Translations under genes and position numbers: made by a program | Notes under the pieces: model-generated | What the model saw: only the letters and a program-made list of their open reading frames with translations | Told to the model about the DNA's origin: nothing | Database searches by the model: none | Source of the DNA: Enterococcus sp. RIT-PI-f | GTDB taxonomy: Bacteria > Bacillota > Bacilli > Lactobacillales > Enterococcaceae | Length of the DNA stretch: 64,000 bases | NCBI RefSeq assembly: GCF_001297065.1 | Contig: NZ_LHOX01000022.1 | Coordinates: 1 to 64,000, forward strand | Direction: 5' to 3' | Part shown: one piece after another, positions 36,968 to 50,511 of the stretch | How positions within the stretch are numbered: the first letter of the stretch is position 1 | Layout: the number at the start of each line of letters is the position of its first letter

Positions 36968-38314
36968 ATGTTCAAAAAAAACAAACGCTTCGGATGGATC
37001 CTAGGTTTAATGAGCATCATTGCACTTGTGACAGGCATTTTTTTCACACAGCGATCAGCGAAGTCAAGTGACATGCTTATCAATGATACCCAGGCTGAGT
37101 TTTGGTTGTTAAGTGATCTTCACTTTCTGTCTGCCTCACTGCATGATGAAGGAGAAGCATTTCAACAATTCTCCGAAAGTGCCGCTGGAAAAGAAATGCA
37201 TTATCAAACTGAATCTGTTACAGCTTTTGTTGACGAAGCTTTGAAACATAAACCAACTGGCATTATTTTGACTGGTGATATGACACTGAATGGCGAAAAA
37301 ACCAGTGCCGAAGAATTAAGTACATTGCTTGCACCTTTACAAGAAGCCGGCATCATGGTGCTGGCCATTCCAGGTAATCATGAGATCCATAATGGTTGGG
37401 CCCGTGCATTTGCAAAAGACAAGGAATACTATGCGGATCAATTGAGTACAGACGATTTCAAAAGTATTTTTGCGGAAGGGTTTGAGAAAGCCAATAGTCT
37501 AGACAAAACTTCTCTAAGCTACAGCATCAACTTAAACGACAGCTATCGCCTATTCTTATTAGATTCATGTATCTATGATTCAGATGTGAATTGGGATGAT
37601 CCAACAACAAATGGAGAGCTGAAAGAAAGTACATTGGCGTGGTTGAAAGACCAATTAGAAGATACCAAGCAAGCTGGGCAAACGCCATTGATATTTTTGC
37701 ATCATAATCTTTATGCCCACAATGATTTGTTGACGGAAGGATATGTGTTGGACAATGCGGATGAGGCACTGGCGCTCTTCGATGCATTCGATGTCCCAGC
37801 GGCTTTCTCCGGCCATATCCATATTCAAGATATCGAAGAAAAAGAACAGGCACTGACCGAAGTCGTTACCGGTTCTTATAGTACAGAGAACTTAGGATAT
37901 GGTGTCTTAACACTATCTAAAGAGCAAATCAACTATCAAGTACAAACGATCGATTTGAACACATGGGCAGTATCTACAGAACAAACAGATGAAAATTTAC
38001 TAAACTATACAAATTATCAATCGGAGGTTTTCTCAAAAAGCACCGACGAAATGGTACGAGAACAACTGGGTTCTGTCAGTGAATTGAGTGATCAGCAAAT
38101 CAGCGATATATGTACCTTTATTGATACGTTGAACAAAGCACTGTTTACTGGACATGATCAATACACAGCAGAGCAAATTCAGGTGATCAAATCATCTGAT
38201 GCGTATCAACTGCTTACAACTTACTCGTACTTCTTAAAACAATATACTGATTCCTTATTAACTGACAAAACCCCAGATCAATCTGTCACGATCTCAATCC
38301 CCTTATCCAATTAG
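36968..38314 (+). CDS. Membrane-anchored or secreted metallophosphoesterase
   Basis: The 448-residue protein has an N-terminal hydrophobic segment (about 10-28) with basic flank, so it is exported or anchored. Calcineurin-like motifs follow in order: WLLSDLHFL, LTGDMTLNGE, IPGNHEIH, FLHHNLYAHN and SGHIHIQDIE. These bind two metals and hydrolyse phosphoesters. Substrates could be cyclic or other nucleotides outside the cell. The ATG at 36968 follows AAAAGGAG and is preferred to 36941, which lies in the promoter. Confidence 0.88.
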   Translation: MFKKNKRFGWILGLMSIIALVTGIFFTQRSAKSSDMLINDTQAEFWLLSDLHFLSASLHDEGEAFQQFSESAAGKEMHYQTESVTAFVDEALKHKPTGIILTGDMTLNGEKTSAEELSTLLAPLQEAGIMVLAIPGNHEIHNGWARAFAKDKEYYADQLSTDDFKSIFAEGFEKANSLDKTSLSYSINLNDSYRLFLLDSCIYDSDVNWDDPTTNGELKESTLAWLKDQLEDTKQAGQTPLIFLHHNLYAHNDLLTEGYVLDNADEALALFDAFDVPAAFSGHIHIQDIEEKEQALTEVVTGSYSTENLGYGVLTLSKEQINYQVQTIDLNTWAVSTEQTDENLLNYTNYQSEVFSKSTDEMVREQLGSVSELSDQQISDICTFIDTLNKALFTGHDQYTAEQIQVIKSSDAYQLLTTYSYFLKQYTDSLLTDKTPDQSVTISIPLSN

Positions 38315-38623
38315 CCTAACTAGTCTAAAAAAGCCCTAAAATGAACGATAGCCTTCACATGTGTCCATGTGAAGGCTATCTGACGAGTCAATATTTATTC
38401 GTTGAAAGTTGCAGCTTACTATTACTACTATTAATCATTTCTCATTTAAACGATACAATCCCTAACCTCTATTGTATCCTTGTAACTCTGAAGTTACGCC
38501 AGGTTTGAATAAATTTCTTCAAAACAAGTAACGTGTGGTACAAAAATATTTGTCGCGTATATGTATTATAACACAAGTCACAAAAGAAAGCATCTTCTCT
38601 GCTGCAACGGATGCAAAAGAAGA
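38315..38623. other. Intergenic 309 bp with a 15-bp perfect stem
   Basis: GATAGCCTTCACATG pairs perfectly with CATGTGAAGGCTATC (38347-38380) around TGTC. No T run follows on either strand, so it is an unusual terminator or another RNA structure. A smaller GTAACT-CTG-AAGTTAC stem lies at 38482-38497. No frame with a ribosome site was found. Confidence 0.55.
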
Positions 38624-38842
38624 TTAGCTATCTAATTCCGTATAGCGAACGACCGTTTTAAAATTGATCATCGCTTTTGAAGGACTCTCGACGATGCGGA
38701 TGACTGCTGTATTCTCCAACATATTTTCAATGAGGCCTTGATGCGTTTCGCCTCTAAAGCTGAATTGGATACTTTGTCCGATCGAGAATGCGCCTCCAGA
38801 CTGTGAAGGCTGAGGTGCTTTGAATCCATATGTATTCGCCAT
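38624..38842 (-). CDS. Small KOW-like protein, possibly DUF2187 family
   Basis: The 72-residue protein has a Gly/Pro/Ser-rich head and a beta-rich core (IGQSIQFSFRGETHQGLIENMLENTAVIRI). This core resembles the short KOW-like domain of DUF2187 proteins. Function is unknown. AAAAGGAG lies ahead of the ATG. It is 66 bp downstream of the cold-shock gene on the same strand, past that gene's terminator, so read-through might link them. Confidence 0.6.
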   Translation of the reverse strand: MANTYGFKAPQPSQSGGAFSIGQSIQFSFRGETHQGLIENMLENTAVIRIVESPSKAMINFKTVVRYTELDS

Positions 38843-38865
38843 AGGTTTGTTTACTCCTTTTAACT

Positions 38866-38898
38866 AAAAAAAGAGAAGATCGTTTCCGATCTTCTCTT
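38866..38898 (-). terminator. Terminator of the cold-shock gene
   Basis: On the minus strand AAGAGAAGATCG-GAAA-CGATCTTCTCTT is a 12-bp perfect stem followed by seven T. Confidence 0.9.
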
Positions 38899-38908
38899 AA
38901 AGTTTCAT

Positions 38909-39109
38909 TTACGCTTTAACGATGTTTGTTGCTTGTAAGCCGCGTTGGCCTTCTTCAACGTCGAAAGTCACTGCTTGACCTTCTTCTAAAGTTTTGAAAC
39001 CGTCGCCTTGGATAGCTGAAAAGTGAGCAAATACATCATTGCCGTCTTCACCTGTAATAAATCCAAAACCTTTATCTGCATTAAACCATTTTACTGTACC
39101 GTTATTCAT
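38909..39109 (-). CDS. Cold-shock protein, CspA family
   Basis: The 66-residue protein has both RNA-binding motifs [10 protein letters not shown] and DVFAHFSAI. Csp proteins bind single-stranded RNA and keep messages unfolded in cold or stationary cells. The upstream leader contains a 10-bp inverted repeat, as cold-shock leaders often do. GGAGG lies before the ATG and a strong terminator follows. Confidence 0.96.
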   Translation of the reverse strand: MNNGTVKWFNADKGFGFITGEDGNDVFAHFSAIQGDGFKTLEEGQAVTFDVEEGQRGLQATNIVKA

Positions 39110-39125
39110 AAACGTATACCTCCAT

Positions 39126-39173
39126 ATTACACATCGACTGTGTTTATTTTTGTAATAGAAAATGATGTGTAAT
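39126..39173 (-). repeat. Inverted repeat in the csp leader
   Basis: ATTACACATC (39126-39135) and GATGTGTAAT (39164-39173) form a 10-bp stem with a 28-base loop just upstream of the csp ribosome site. It may act as a temperature-sensitive leader fold or as an operator. Confidence 0.5.
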
Positions 39174-39305
39174 TGAAGTGTGTATCAAAAAAAAGATAAA
39201 CAAGTATTAACATATCAGAACTTTACTTAGCTATCATAACATGCCTATCTAGAAATAGCAATGGTCTTTTGGCAAGGTTTGTGTTTGATAAGGAATTCTT
39301 ATGAA

Positions 39306-44069
<4,764 letters not shown>

Positions 44070-44093
44070 ATGACTCACTCCTATTTTCAAATT

Positions 44094-44107
44094 ATAAAGC
44101 GCTTTAT
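44094..44107. promoter_or_regulatory. Perfect 14-bp palindrome between PTS and RpiR genes
   Basis: ATAAAGCGCTTTAT lies directly upstream of the PTS translation start, between the divergent genes. It fits a dimeric operator for the RpiR protein and also matches cre at 10 of 14 positions. Confidence 0.6.
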
Positions 44108-44186
44108 GTACACAATATAGCAGAGTTTCTGTCTAAAGATTGGAAAGTTCGCAATTTGGAAACTGCTTACAAGAAAGGATTTTTTT

Positions 44187-44987
44187 ATGGGACTGCTCAT
44201 CATTCGTTTATTAAATTTATTGAACAATGCCCCCGCTAATTCAACCAACTATTTTATAGGATTGACGATGATCAATCATTATGAAGCAATCAAAACAATG
44301 AGTATTGGAGAATTTGCAGACTTATGCCATGTATCAAAATCAACCGTATCAAAGTTTGCCAGGACCCTCGGTTTTGATGATTACAGCGATTTAAAAGACA
44401 ATGCAGCATTTGTCGAGAATCGCTTCAACAATCCATTGAATTATCGTTCCAACATTCTTTTTGCTATGGAACAAGACGGCATTGAGCCATACTTCGATGC
44501 TGTGATCAAGGATATGCTGTATTTAAAAGAACATTTGGACATGCCTGCGATCAAACGATTTGCCCAAGCAATTTATGATCATAAAACAGTATTTGCTTTC
44601 GGCATTTTATTTTCTGAATCTGCGGCAATCGATTTTCAATTCAAATTGGCTTATAACGGAAAATTTATCCGGACATTTCAAGATGATATCGTACAAGAAG
44701 AATTGATCAAATCTGCGGAGGAGGATGCATTATTTATTATTTTCACCAATTCCGGTGATTATTTGACCAAGCAGCAAATCCGCAACGGCACGCCTAGAAA
44801 AGATTTTTTCGTGCGCACAAAAGCAACAGTCATGGTCATTACTTCCAATCCTGCAATTTCAGATTTTTCATTTGTTGATGATGTACTAGTCTTTCCTCAT
44901 CAAACCAACTATCAAACACATGCCTATATGTATCAAATGATCACTGATTTGATTGTTTCCTCATTCAAAAGAATCAATGAAGCCTAA
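44187..44987 (+). CDS. RpiR/MurR-family regulator with SIS domain
   Basis: The 266-residue protein has an N-terminal helix-turn-helix (about 38-75, MSIGEFADLCHVSKSTVSKFARTLG split over two helices) and a C-terminal SIS sugar-phosphate-binding domain (about 115-250). It diverges from the PTS-GH1-GH1 operon and probably controls it according to the level of a sugar phosphate. AGAAAGGA lies before the ATG. A terminator hairpin follows. Confidence 0.87.
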   Translation: MGLLIIRLLNLLNNAPANSTNYFIGLTMINHYEAIKTMSIGEFADLCHVSKSTVSKFARTLGFDDYSDLKDNAAFVENRFNNPLNYRSNILFAMEQDGIEPYFDAVIKDMLYLKEHLDMPAIKRFAQAIYDHKTVFAFGILFSESAAIDFQFKLAYNGKFIRTFQDDIVQEELIKSAEEDALFIIFTNSGDYLTKQQIRNGTPRKDFFVRTKATVMVITSNPAISDFSFVDDVLVFPHQTNYQTHAYMYQMITDLIVSSFKRINEA

Positions 44988-45012
44988 TAAGCGATTTTTC
45001 GCTTATTTTTTT
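44986..45012 (+). terminator. Terminator of the rpiR-type gene
   Basis: AATAAGCGA pairs with TCGCTTATT around TTTT and is followed by a T run. Confidence 0.8.
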
Positions 45013-45134
45013 ATTTGCCCTGATATTTATTAAATTTCTCCTCATTTATGTTTTTTGTTTCACAAACTTACCATGTGTATGGTATAATCATTTTGTTTTT
45101 AAGAAAACTATGGGATTACAAAGGAGAAGGAATC

Positions 45135-45716
45135 ATGAAAAAAACAAAAATTACTTTACTTGCTGCAACATTACTTATGGGAGGTTCATTATTAGCTGCA
45201 TGTAGTTCAGATAGCGATACAAGCGCTAGCTCAAGTGCAGATACAACTGCATCTACTGCTACAACTGAATCAACTGATGATGTTGTATCTACTGCTTCAG
45301 TAAGTGACCAAACTTCAGTGATCGAAAAAGCTTTAAGCGCTGACGGAAACTGGATCGTTGCTGTGACTGATGATATGACTTTCGATGCTGACGTTACTGT
45401 TGATGGCGAGTTCCACGATAAAGGCGATGACGCGAGCGACATCTACCGTAAATTCGCTTTATACTCACAAGACGATGACCGCAACGTAACAGCTGAATAC
45501 ACAGTGACTGTACCTAAATTGGTAGTAAACTCTGAAAACTTCAATATCGTTCACGGTGTCATCAAAGGTGATATCGAAGTCAATGCAAACGGCTTTGTAT
45601 TGAACGGTGCCAAAGTTGAAGGAAATGTAACCTTCACTTCTCAAGAATTCCAAGATTCAGCAACACTTGACGAAGAAGGCGCTTCTGTAACTGGTGACGT
45701 AACAGTTAGCGAATAA
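45135..45716 (+). CDS. Lipoprotein with beta-helix-like C-terminal domain, function unknown
   Basis: The 193-residue protein has a lipoprotein signal ending LLAACSSDS, a Ser/Thr/Asp-rich linker (about 25-60) and a C-terminal part of short alternating segments (KLVVNSENFNIV, then GVIKGDIEVNANGF, then VLNGAKVEGNVTF). These look like rungs of a small right-handed beta-helix. No enzyme motif is visible. AAAGGAGAAGG lies before the ATG at 45135; an upstream in-frame ATG (45048) would bury the signal sequence. It is flanked by terminators, so it is a single-gene unit. Confidence 0.75.
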   Translation: MKKTKITLLAATLLMGGSLLAACSSDSDTSASSSADTTASTATTESTDDVVSTASVSDQTSVIEKALSADGNWIVAVTDDMTFDADVTVDGEFHDKGDDASDIYRKFALYSQDDDRNVTAEYTVTVPKLVVNSENFNIVHGVIKGDIEVNANGFVLNGAKVEGNVTFTSQEFQDSATLDEEGASVTGDVTVSE

Positions 45717-45752
45717 TCGATTTTTATGTGAAATAGATTTTCATATAACGAA

Positions 45753-45792
45753 GATAGCAAGGACATCCACTTGTCCTTGCTATCTTTTTTTT
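45753..45792 (+). terminator. Terminator of the lipoprotein gene
   Basis: GATAGCAAGGACA pairs with TGTCCTTGCTATC, followed by eight T. Confidence 0.9.
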
Positions 45793-45860
45793 GTTTTTTT
45801 ATCATTCTTCGTATCCGTTTACAGCACTAACATTGTGTAAGTAAGAACAAGATGCATCAA

Positions 45861-45890
45861 AAAAAGAACTTGCACATGCAAGCTCTTTTT
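45861..45890 (-). terminator. Terminator of oppA
   Basis: On the minus strand AGAGCTTGCA pairs with TGCAAGTTCT around a two-base loop (one G-U pair), followed by seven T. Confidence 0.8.
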
Positions 45891-45894
45891 TTGA

Positions 45895-47562
45895 TTATTC
45901 TTCGATCGATGCCCATTTGTAATCATATTGTGCGCCGGCACCATGAGATACCACACCTTTAACTTTTGGTGCACGTAAATGTGCTTCCACGTTTTGATAA
46001 ACAGGTGTCACACCTTGTTGATCCATGATGATTTTTTCAGCGTCTAACAGATTTTGCCAACGTGCTTCTGGGTCTCCTGCATTGGTTGACGCTGACGCCT
46101 TAACAGCTGCATCGTAATCTTCATTGCTCCATTGACCACGGTTATAAGAATTACCTGTGACAAATAGATCAGTAAAGCTGCTTGCATCTGCATAGTCAGC
46201 ACCCCATCCACCCATCACAACATCAAAATCGCCTGTATTTGAACGATCCAAACGTACGGAGAATGGTACTGGGCTTAGTGAGATCGTCACGCCATCTAAT
46301 GTATCTTGCACAGCGCTTTGAATGTATTCAATGACTTTCTTCGTAGAGTCCGTATCAGATGCTAAGATTTCAAAATCAAGAGAGTCGATCCCTAATTCTG
46401 ATTTAGCTGTTTCCCAATACTCTTTCGCTTTGTCTTGATCATATTCGATGACACTGCCAGCTTCATCGACAAAGTCTGTATTATCAGATGGACTAAATGT
46501 CATCCCTGATGGAACCAGTCCTGTTGAGGCAAGTGAACCATCCCCTAAAATCGATGTAACCAAAGCATCGCGATCAATCGCATAAGAGATTGCTTTACGC
46601 AGATTTTCGTTGCGGAAAGGAGAATCTTCATCGATTTGGTTATATTCTAGATAAGATGTCCGTGCCAATGGTTCAGATACAAACGCTTCATCGTTCGCCA
46701 TTTGTTGTGCCAATTCACCGGTTAAAATCACATCATCTGCTCGGCCATCTTGGAATAGATTCAATGAAGTTGCAGATTCTTTGACTACGCTGACATTGAT
46801 GGTATCAAGTTTGACACTATCTTTATCCCAGTATTGATCATTCTTTTCATAAGCCCATTCTGTATCCGTACCAGGACCATCAAATCCACTAAGAACAAAA
46901 GGTCCATTATAGACAGAATTGTCACTTGTTTGCGCATATTGATCGCCATTTTCTTCAACCACCGCTTGACTTTGCGGGAAGAAAGATGGGAACGCCAATA
47001 AGTAAGGGAAATACGGTGTTGGCGTATTCAGTGTAATTTCTAATTCATAGTCACTGACTGCTTTGATGCCTAATTCGGATGCATCCGCATCCCCTGCTGT
47101 AATTGCTTCAGCGTTTGCAACTGGTGCAAACAAATACGCATACTCAGATCCAGTTTCAGCACTCACAGTGCGTTGCCAGCCATATACATAGTCAGCTGCG
47201 GTCACTGGCTCTCCATTAGACCATTTCGCATCTTCTCTTAATTTCAATGTATAGGTTAAGCCATCATCACTGACTTCTGCTAATTCTGAAGCACCTGCAG
47301 CTTCTGGCTTGCTGTCAGCATCTAATCGATATAGACCTTCATAGACATTATTCAACGCACTAAAACTAATTGTATCTGTTGCTAATGATAAATCTGCACT
47401 AGGCATTTCTTGTTGTACAACGACATTAAACACTTGTTCTGCAGCTGCCGATCCACTGCCAGATGTGTTGCTCTCTCCAGTACTGGATGTGCCTCCAGTT
47501 GAACAACCAGCTAATACGATGCCGCAGACTGCGACGATCCCATATCCCCACTTTTTCTTCAT
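45895..47562 (-). CDS. oppA: Oligopeptide ABC-transporter binding lipoprotein (OppA-like)
   Basis: The 555-residue protein has a lipoprotein signal (LAGCSTGG), then the SBP family-5 pattern: TDTISFSALNNVYEGLYRLD and LKLREDAKWSNGEPVTAADYVYGWQRT. It captures peptides for an Opp-type importer. It may also bind pheromone peptides, as enterococcal paralogues such as PrgZ/TraC do; that is speculation. No permease or ATPase gene is adjacent, so it is an orphan binding protein. Confidence 0.9.
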   Translation of the reverse strand: MKKKWGYGIVAVCGIVLAGCSTGGTSSTGESNTSGSGSAAAEQVFNVVVQQEMPSADLSLATDTISFSALNNVYEGLYRLDADSKPEAAGASELAEVSDDGLTYTLKLREDAKWSNGEPVTAADYVYGWQRTVSAETGSEYAYLFAPVANAEAITAGDADASELGIKAVSDYELEITLNTPTPYFPYLLAFPSFFPQSQAVVEENGDQYAQTSDNSVYNGPFVLSGFDGPGTDTEWAYEKNDQYWDKDSVKLDTINVSVVKESATSLNLFQDGRADDVILTGELAQQMANDEAFVSEPLARTSYLEYNQIDEDSPFRNENLRKAISYAIDRDALVTSILGDGSLASTGLVPSGMTFSPSDNTDFVDEAGSVIEYDQDKAKEYWETAKSELGIDSLDFEILASDTDSTKKVIEYIQSAVQDTLDGVTISLSPVPFSVRLDRSNTGDFDVVMGGWGADYADASSFTDLFVTGNSYNRGQWSNEDYDAAVKASASTNAGDPEARWQNLLDAEKIIMDQQGVTPVYQNVEAHLRAPKVKGVVSHGAGAQYDYKWASIEE

Positions 47563-47730
47563 CCTACCTACCCCTTGCTGTTTTTCTCAATTTTCAGAAT
47601 AATTATAAAACTCTGAATGTAAATAAGATTTTAATAAATAATAATTATAAAAGCAAGCTTTTTTCTCATATATTTTTTATCTAATTGCTATAATTCGTTT
47701 GTTATCGTTATTTAAATGCCAAATAAAATA

Positions 47731-47769
47731 AAAAAACATAGAGAAAATCACTTTCTCCACGTTTTTTTA
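47731..47769 (-). terminator. Terminator of the zinc-ribbon membrane protein gene
   Basis: On the minus strand ACGTGGAGAAA pairs imperfectly with TTTCTCTATGT, followed by a T run. Confidence 0.7.
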
Positions 47770-47782
47770 TTTCAGCTGATTT

Positions 47783-48730
47783 TTATGACATTTTGTAACT
47801 TTCCTGCGTCTGTTTGCCATCACGCACTGCTGCAATGATCGTTGGTATGGCACCAATTGCCGTAAATAAGTACACCATTGCTAAGTTTCCATAATATTGA
47901 CTTGCTTCCAAATAACCTTCTCTGATCAAATCAGGCAAAATTCTAAAAGCATAAAACAAATCAACATCCGTATAATAGTTTGCGACACTGATCGACCAAT
48001 CTATCCGATTGCCGATATAGACCATCACCAACATGATGACTGAGCTAATCAAGATGCCTTTGGTCGTCATTTTTTTACCAAGCAGCTCATATCCCTTGAT
48101 TGCACAAATAGCCATGACGATACCAGAAATTGCCGCAACATACCCAAATTGTCCTAATAAAATAATTGCACCTGCACCTATCAATGACCCCAAAAAGGCG
48201 CCCACTGTTCCAGATAATACATTTTCTTTAACATTTCCTTGCTCTCTATTTTGAATATTCACGGCTTCTTGTTGTTTTTTAAAACAATCATCGCAAAGAA
48301 TCGCCGGTGCACCACTAACGGTATAAAGCGCAACAGTTGAATCACTTTTTCCGCATAATGCACAGGCATCTTGATACCCCATTTTTTGTAAAAATGCCGT
48401 GATCGTTTGTAAGGATGGTTCGAGCTTGTCCACCGTTTTAGAAACGGTCATTGCACCACGTAGTGTATAGGTCACTTGGTAGCCTTGAATCACACAGTCG
48501 ATGATGTCTTTTGATTCTTTCACCACTTGTTTAACTTCATCTTGTTGCGGAAGCTCCCCCGCTTTATTTAAAGAAAAATTGACTGTAAACGAATAGCTGT
48601 TGTTATTTGCTCGGATCAAGTACAGATGATAGCCTTGATACACCCCATATATGACACCGTTGTTGTGATCCACAGCCAAACCGATTGGCTCAGCAAACTT
48701 ACGCAGTGTGTTCTCCTCTTTTTTATTCAT
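47783..48730 (-). CDS. Membrane protein with zinc-ribbon-like motif, function unknown
   Basis: I do not recognise the 315-residue protein. The first 125 residues are soluble and beta-rich. A CALC...CDDC pair (about 133-158) looks like a zinc ribbon. The second half has four hydrophobic segments, two of them forming a Gly-rich hairpin (GTVGAFLGSLIGAGAIILLG). The N-terminal domain is probably cytosolic. It is flanked by the oppA and endopeptidase genes but has its own terminator, so it appears to be a single unit. Confidence 0.65.
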   Translation of the reverse strand: MNKKEENTLRKFAEPIGLAVDHNNGVIYGVYQGYHLYLIRANNNSYSFTVNFSLNKAGELPQQDEVKQVVKESKDIIDCVIQGYQVTYTLRGAMTVSKTVDKLEPSLQTITAFLQKMGYQDACALCGKSDSTVALYTVSGAPAILCDDCFKKQQEAVNIQNREQGNVKENVLSGTVGAFLGSLIGAGAIILLGQFGYVAAISGIVMAICAIKGYELLGKKMTTKGILISSVIMLVMVYIGNRIDWSISVANYYTDVDLFYAFRILPDLIREGYLEASQYYGNLAMVYLFTAIGAIPTIIAAVRDGKQTQESYKMS

Positions 48731-48850
48731 TTTTCCCCCTCTTTCTACACCTAGTTTCTATACCTAAAAAACGGTATAGATAAAAGTTTAAATAGAGGAT
48801 AAATTTATGTCAATTAATTGGTTTATACATCTCTAATCTGTCTTCCTACA

Positions 48851-48884
48851 AAAAAAGCCCGGCAACAGTTTCCTGTTGCTGGAC
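48851..48884 (-). terminator. Terminator of the NlpC/P60 gene
   Basis: On the minus strand CCAGCAACAG-GAAA-CTGTTGCCGG forms a stable GNRA-capped stem, followed by a T run. Confidence 0.85.
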
Positions 48885-48891
48885 ATCTTTT

Positions 48892-50511
48892 TTATTTCAC
48901 TCTCAGTGCAAAACTTGCAGTACCGAAACCAGATTTGGCTTCCGTCACTGTATAGCCTGTACTAGGCGCATGGATATAACTTGAGTTGCTCGTAGCAATC
49001 GCTACGTGATACGTATTGCCTTTTTCTCCCCAGAACAATAAATCTCCAGCTTGTGCTTGAGAAACAGGGATGATCGTGCCGGCGCTTTCTTGCGGAACGG
49101 TCCAGTCGCCAATATTTTTCCCAGTCACTTGCAAGAAAACATAGCGGGTAAAACCAGAGCAATCAAACACATCTGGTCCTTTGCCACCCCATTGATATGG
49201 CGTACCTATGTATTTGCGGGCTTCAGCAACGATGGCTGCACCATTAACGCTTGTTGATACATTGGTATTGGATGAACTATTGCCAGTATTAAACGAGTTG
49301 CTGACTTCTTTGACATAGGCTGCTGTCACCCAGCCGCCGGTAGAAAGCTTGTACCACGTTGCAGTGCCGCTAACAGTCGTGCCTTGTTTTTGTGCTACAG
49401 CTTTGACTGTTGCATTGCTGCTTAGGCTCGATACCACACTAGCGGTTGTGGAAGCGTCTGAACGCACGTTGATACTCGTTGTCGTTTGGAGATTTTTGCT
49501 GATAGCTTGTTCTTTCGCAGTACTCGTATTGTTATTGGTTGATGTATTGCTTGACGTACTCCCCGAATTAGACGAATTGTTCGTTGTACTTGAGGAAACA
49601 GCTTGTGTGTAAGCTGCTGTGATCCAACCACCTGTGGATAGTTTGTACCAGATATTCGTACCGCCTACAGTTGTACCGCTTTTTTGTGCAACCACTTTGA
49701 CCGTTGTACTATTGCTAAGACTGCCTACAACACGCCCACTGGTAGAAGCTGAGGAACGTACATTTAAGGCACTTGTCGTTTTCACATTTTTGCTGATCGT
49801 AGTTTCGGCAGTACTTGTATTGTTGTTGGATGTGTTGCTAGAAGAAGAACTACTCACGTTTTGGACATACGCCGCTGTGATCCAACCACCAGAAGACAAT
49901 TTATACCAAGTTGTATTGCCATTGACAGATGTACCGCTTTTTTGTGCGACAACTTTAACAGTTGCATTGGCACTCAACCCGCGGACAACACTGGCACTTG
50001 TTTGCGCGTTGCTTCGCACGTTCAATGCCGCCGTCGTTTTGACACTTTTTGAAATAGCAGACTCAGATGATGAAGCTGTCGACGCATTCGCTGTTGATGA
50101 AGACGAGGCAGACGTACTTTGAACATAGGCGCCAGAGATCCAACCGCCTGTGGACAGTTTGTACCAAGTCGTATTGCCATTGACGGACGTACCGCTTTGT
50201 TTGGCAACTGCTTTGACCGTTGTATTTGCTGCGACACCATCAACGATCGACGCATTTGTAGAAGCAGATGCACGTACATTCAAAGATGCGGTGGTCTTAA
50301 ATTGTTGATTGATCGTTGTTGCACTTGACGATTTCGACAATGTGGCTGTTGCAGAATTTGATGTGCTGCTTGTTGTTTCTGTTGCATGAACCAATGATGT
50401 AAACACACCTGATGTTGATGCAAGAGCAGCTGTGATCCCCAGTCCTTTTTGAACAAAAAGAGATCGTTTATGTTTGATTGAACGCTTGCGCATGACTTTA
50501 CGAGATTCCAA
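48892..50511 (-). CDS. Secreted peptidoglycan endopeptidase with four SH3b repeats and an NlpC/P60 domain
   Basis: The 539-residue protein has a long signal peptide (about 1-43). Four SH3b domains of about 65 residues (near 67-130, 155-217, 242-305 and 340-402) are separated by Ser/Thr/Asn linkers. The C-terminal NlpC/P60 domain has catalytic Cys451 in DCSGFT and His502 in YHVAIA, with His514 as third polar residue. SH3b repeats bind the cell wall; the NlpC domain cuts D-Glu-Lys type bonds. The start is TTG after GGGGGTG. The repeats are highly alike in DNA. Confidence 0.9.
   Translation of the reverse strand: MESRKVMRKRSIKHKRSLFVQKGLGITAALASTSGVFTSLVHATETTSSTSNSATATLSKSSSATTINQQFKTTASLNVRASASTNASIVDGVAANTTVKAVAKQSGTSVNGNTTWYKLSTGGWISGAYVQSTSASSSSTANASTASSSESAISKSVKTTAALNVRSNAQTSASVVRGLSANATVKVVAQKSGTSVNGNTTWYKLSSGGWITAAYVQNVSSSSSSNTSNNNTSTAETTISKNVKTTSALNVRSSASTSGRVVGSLSNSTTVKVVAQKSGTTVGGTNIWYKLSTGGWITAAYTQAVSSSTTNNSSNSGSTSSNTSTNNNTSTAKEQAISKNLQTTTSINVRSDASTTASVVSSLSSNATVKAVAQKQGTTVSGTATWYKLSTGGWVTAAYVKEVSNSFNTGNSSSNTNVSTSVNGAAIVAEARKYIGTPYQWGGKGPDVFDCSGFTRYVFLQVTGKNIGDWTVPQESAGTIIPVSQAQAGDLLFWGEKGNTYHVAIATSNSSYIHAPSTGYTVTEAKSGFGTASFALRVK

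Noticed and set aside
44187-44280. RpiR start at the downstream ATG near 44268
   Set aside because: AGAAAGGA fits the ATG at 44187, and the RpiR N-terminal helices begin before 44268, so the longer form is kept.
49349-50122. Plus-strand frames opposite the SH3b repeats
   Set aside because: They repeat with the period of the SH3b domains and have no start signals, so they are shadows of the minus-strand gene.
48892-50511. CRISPR array suggested by regularly spaced similar DNA
   Set aside because: The repeats are about 260 bp apart, lie within a coding frame and correspond to protein domains. No short-repeat array was seen anywhere in the window.
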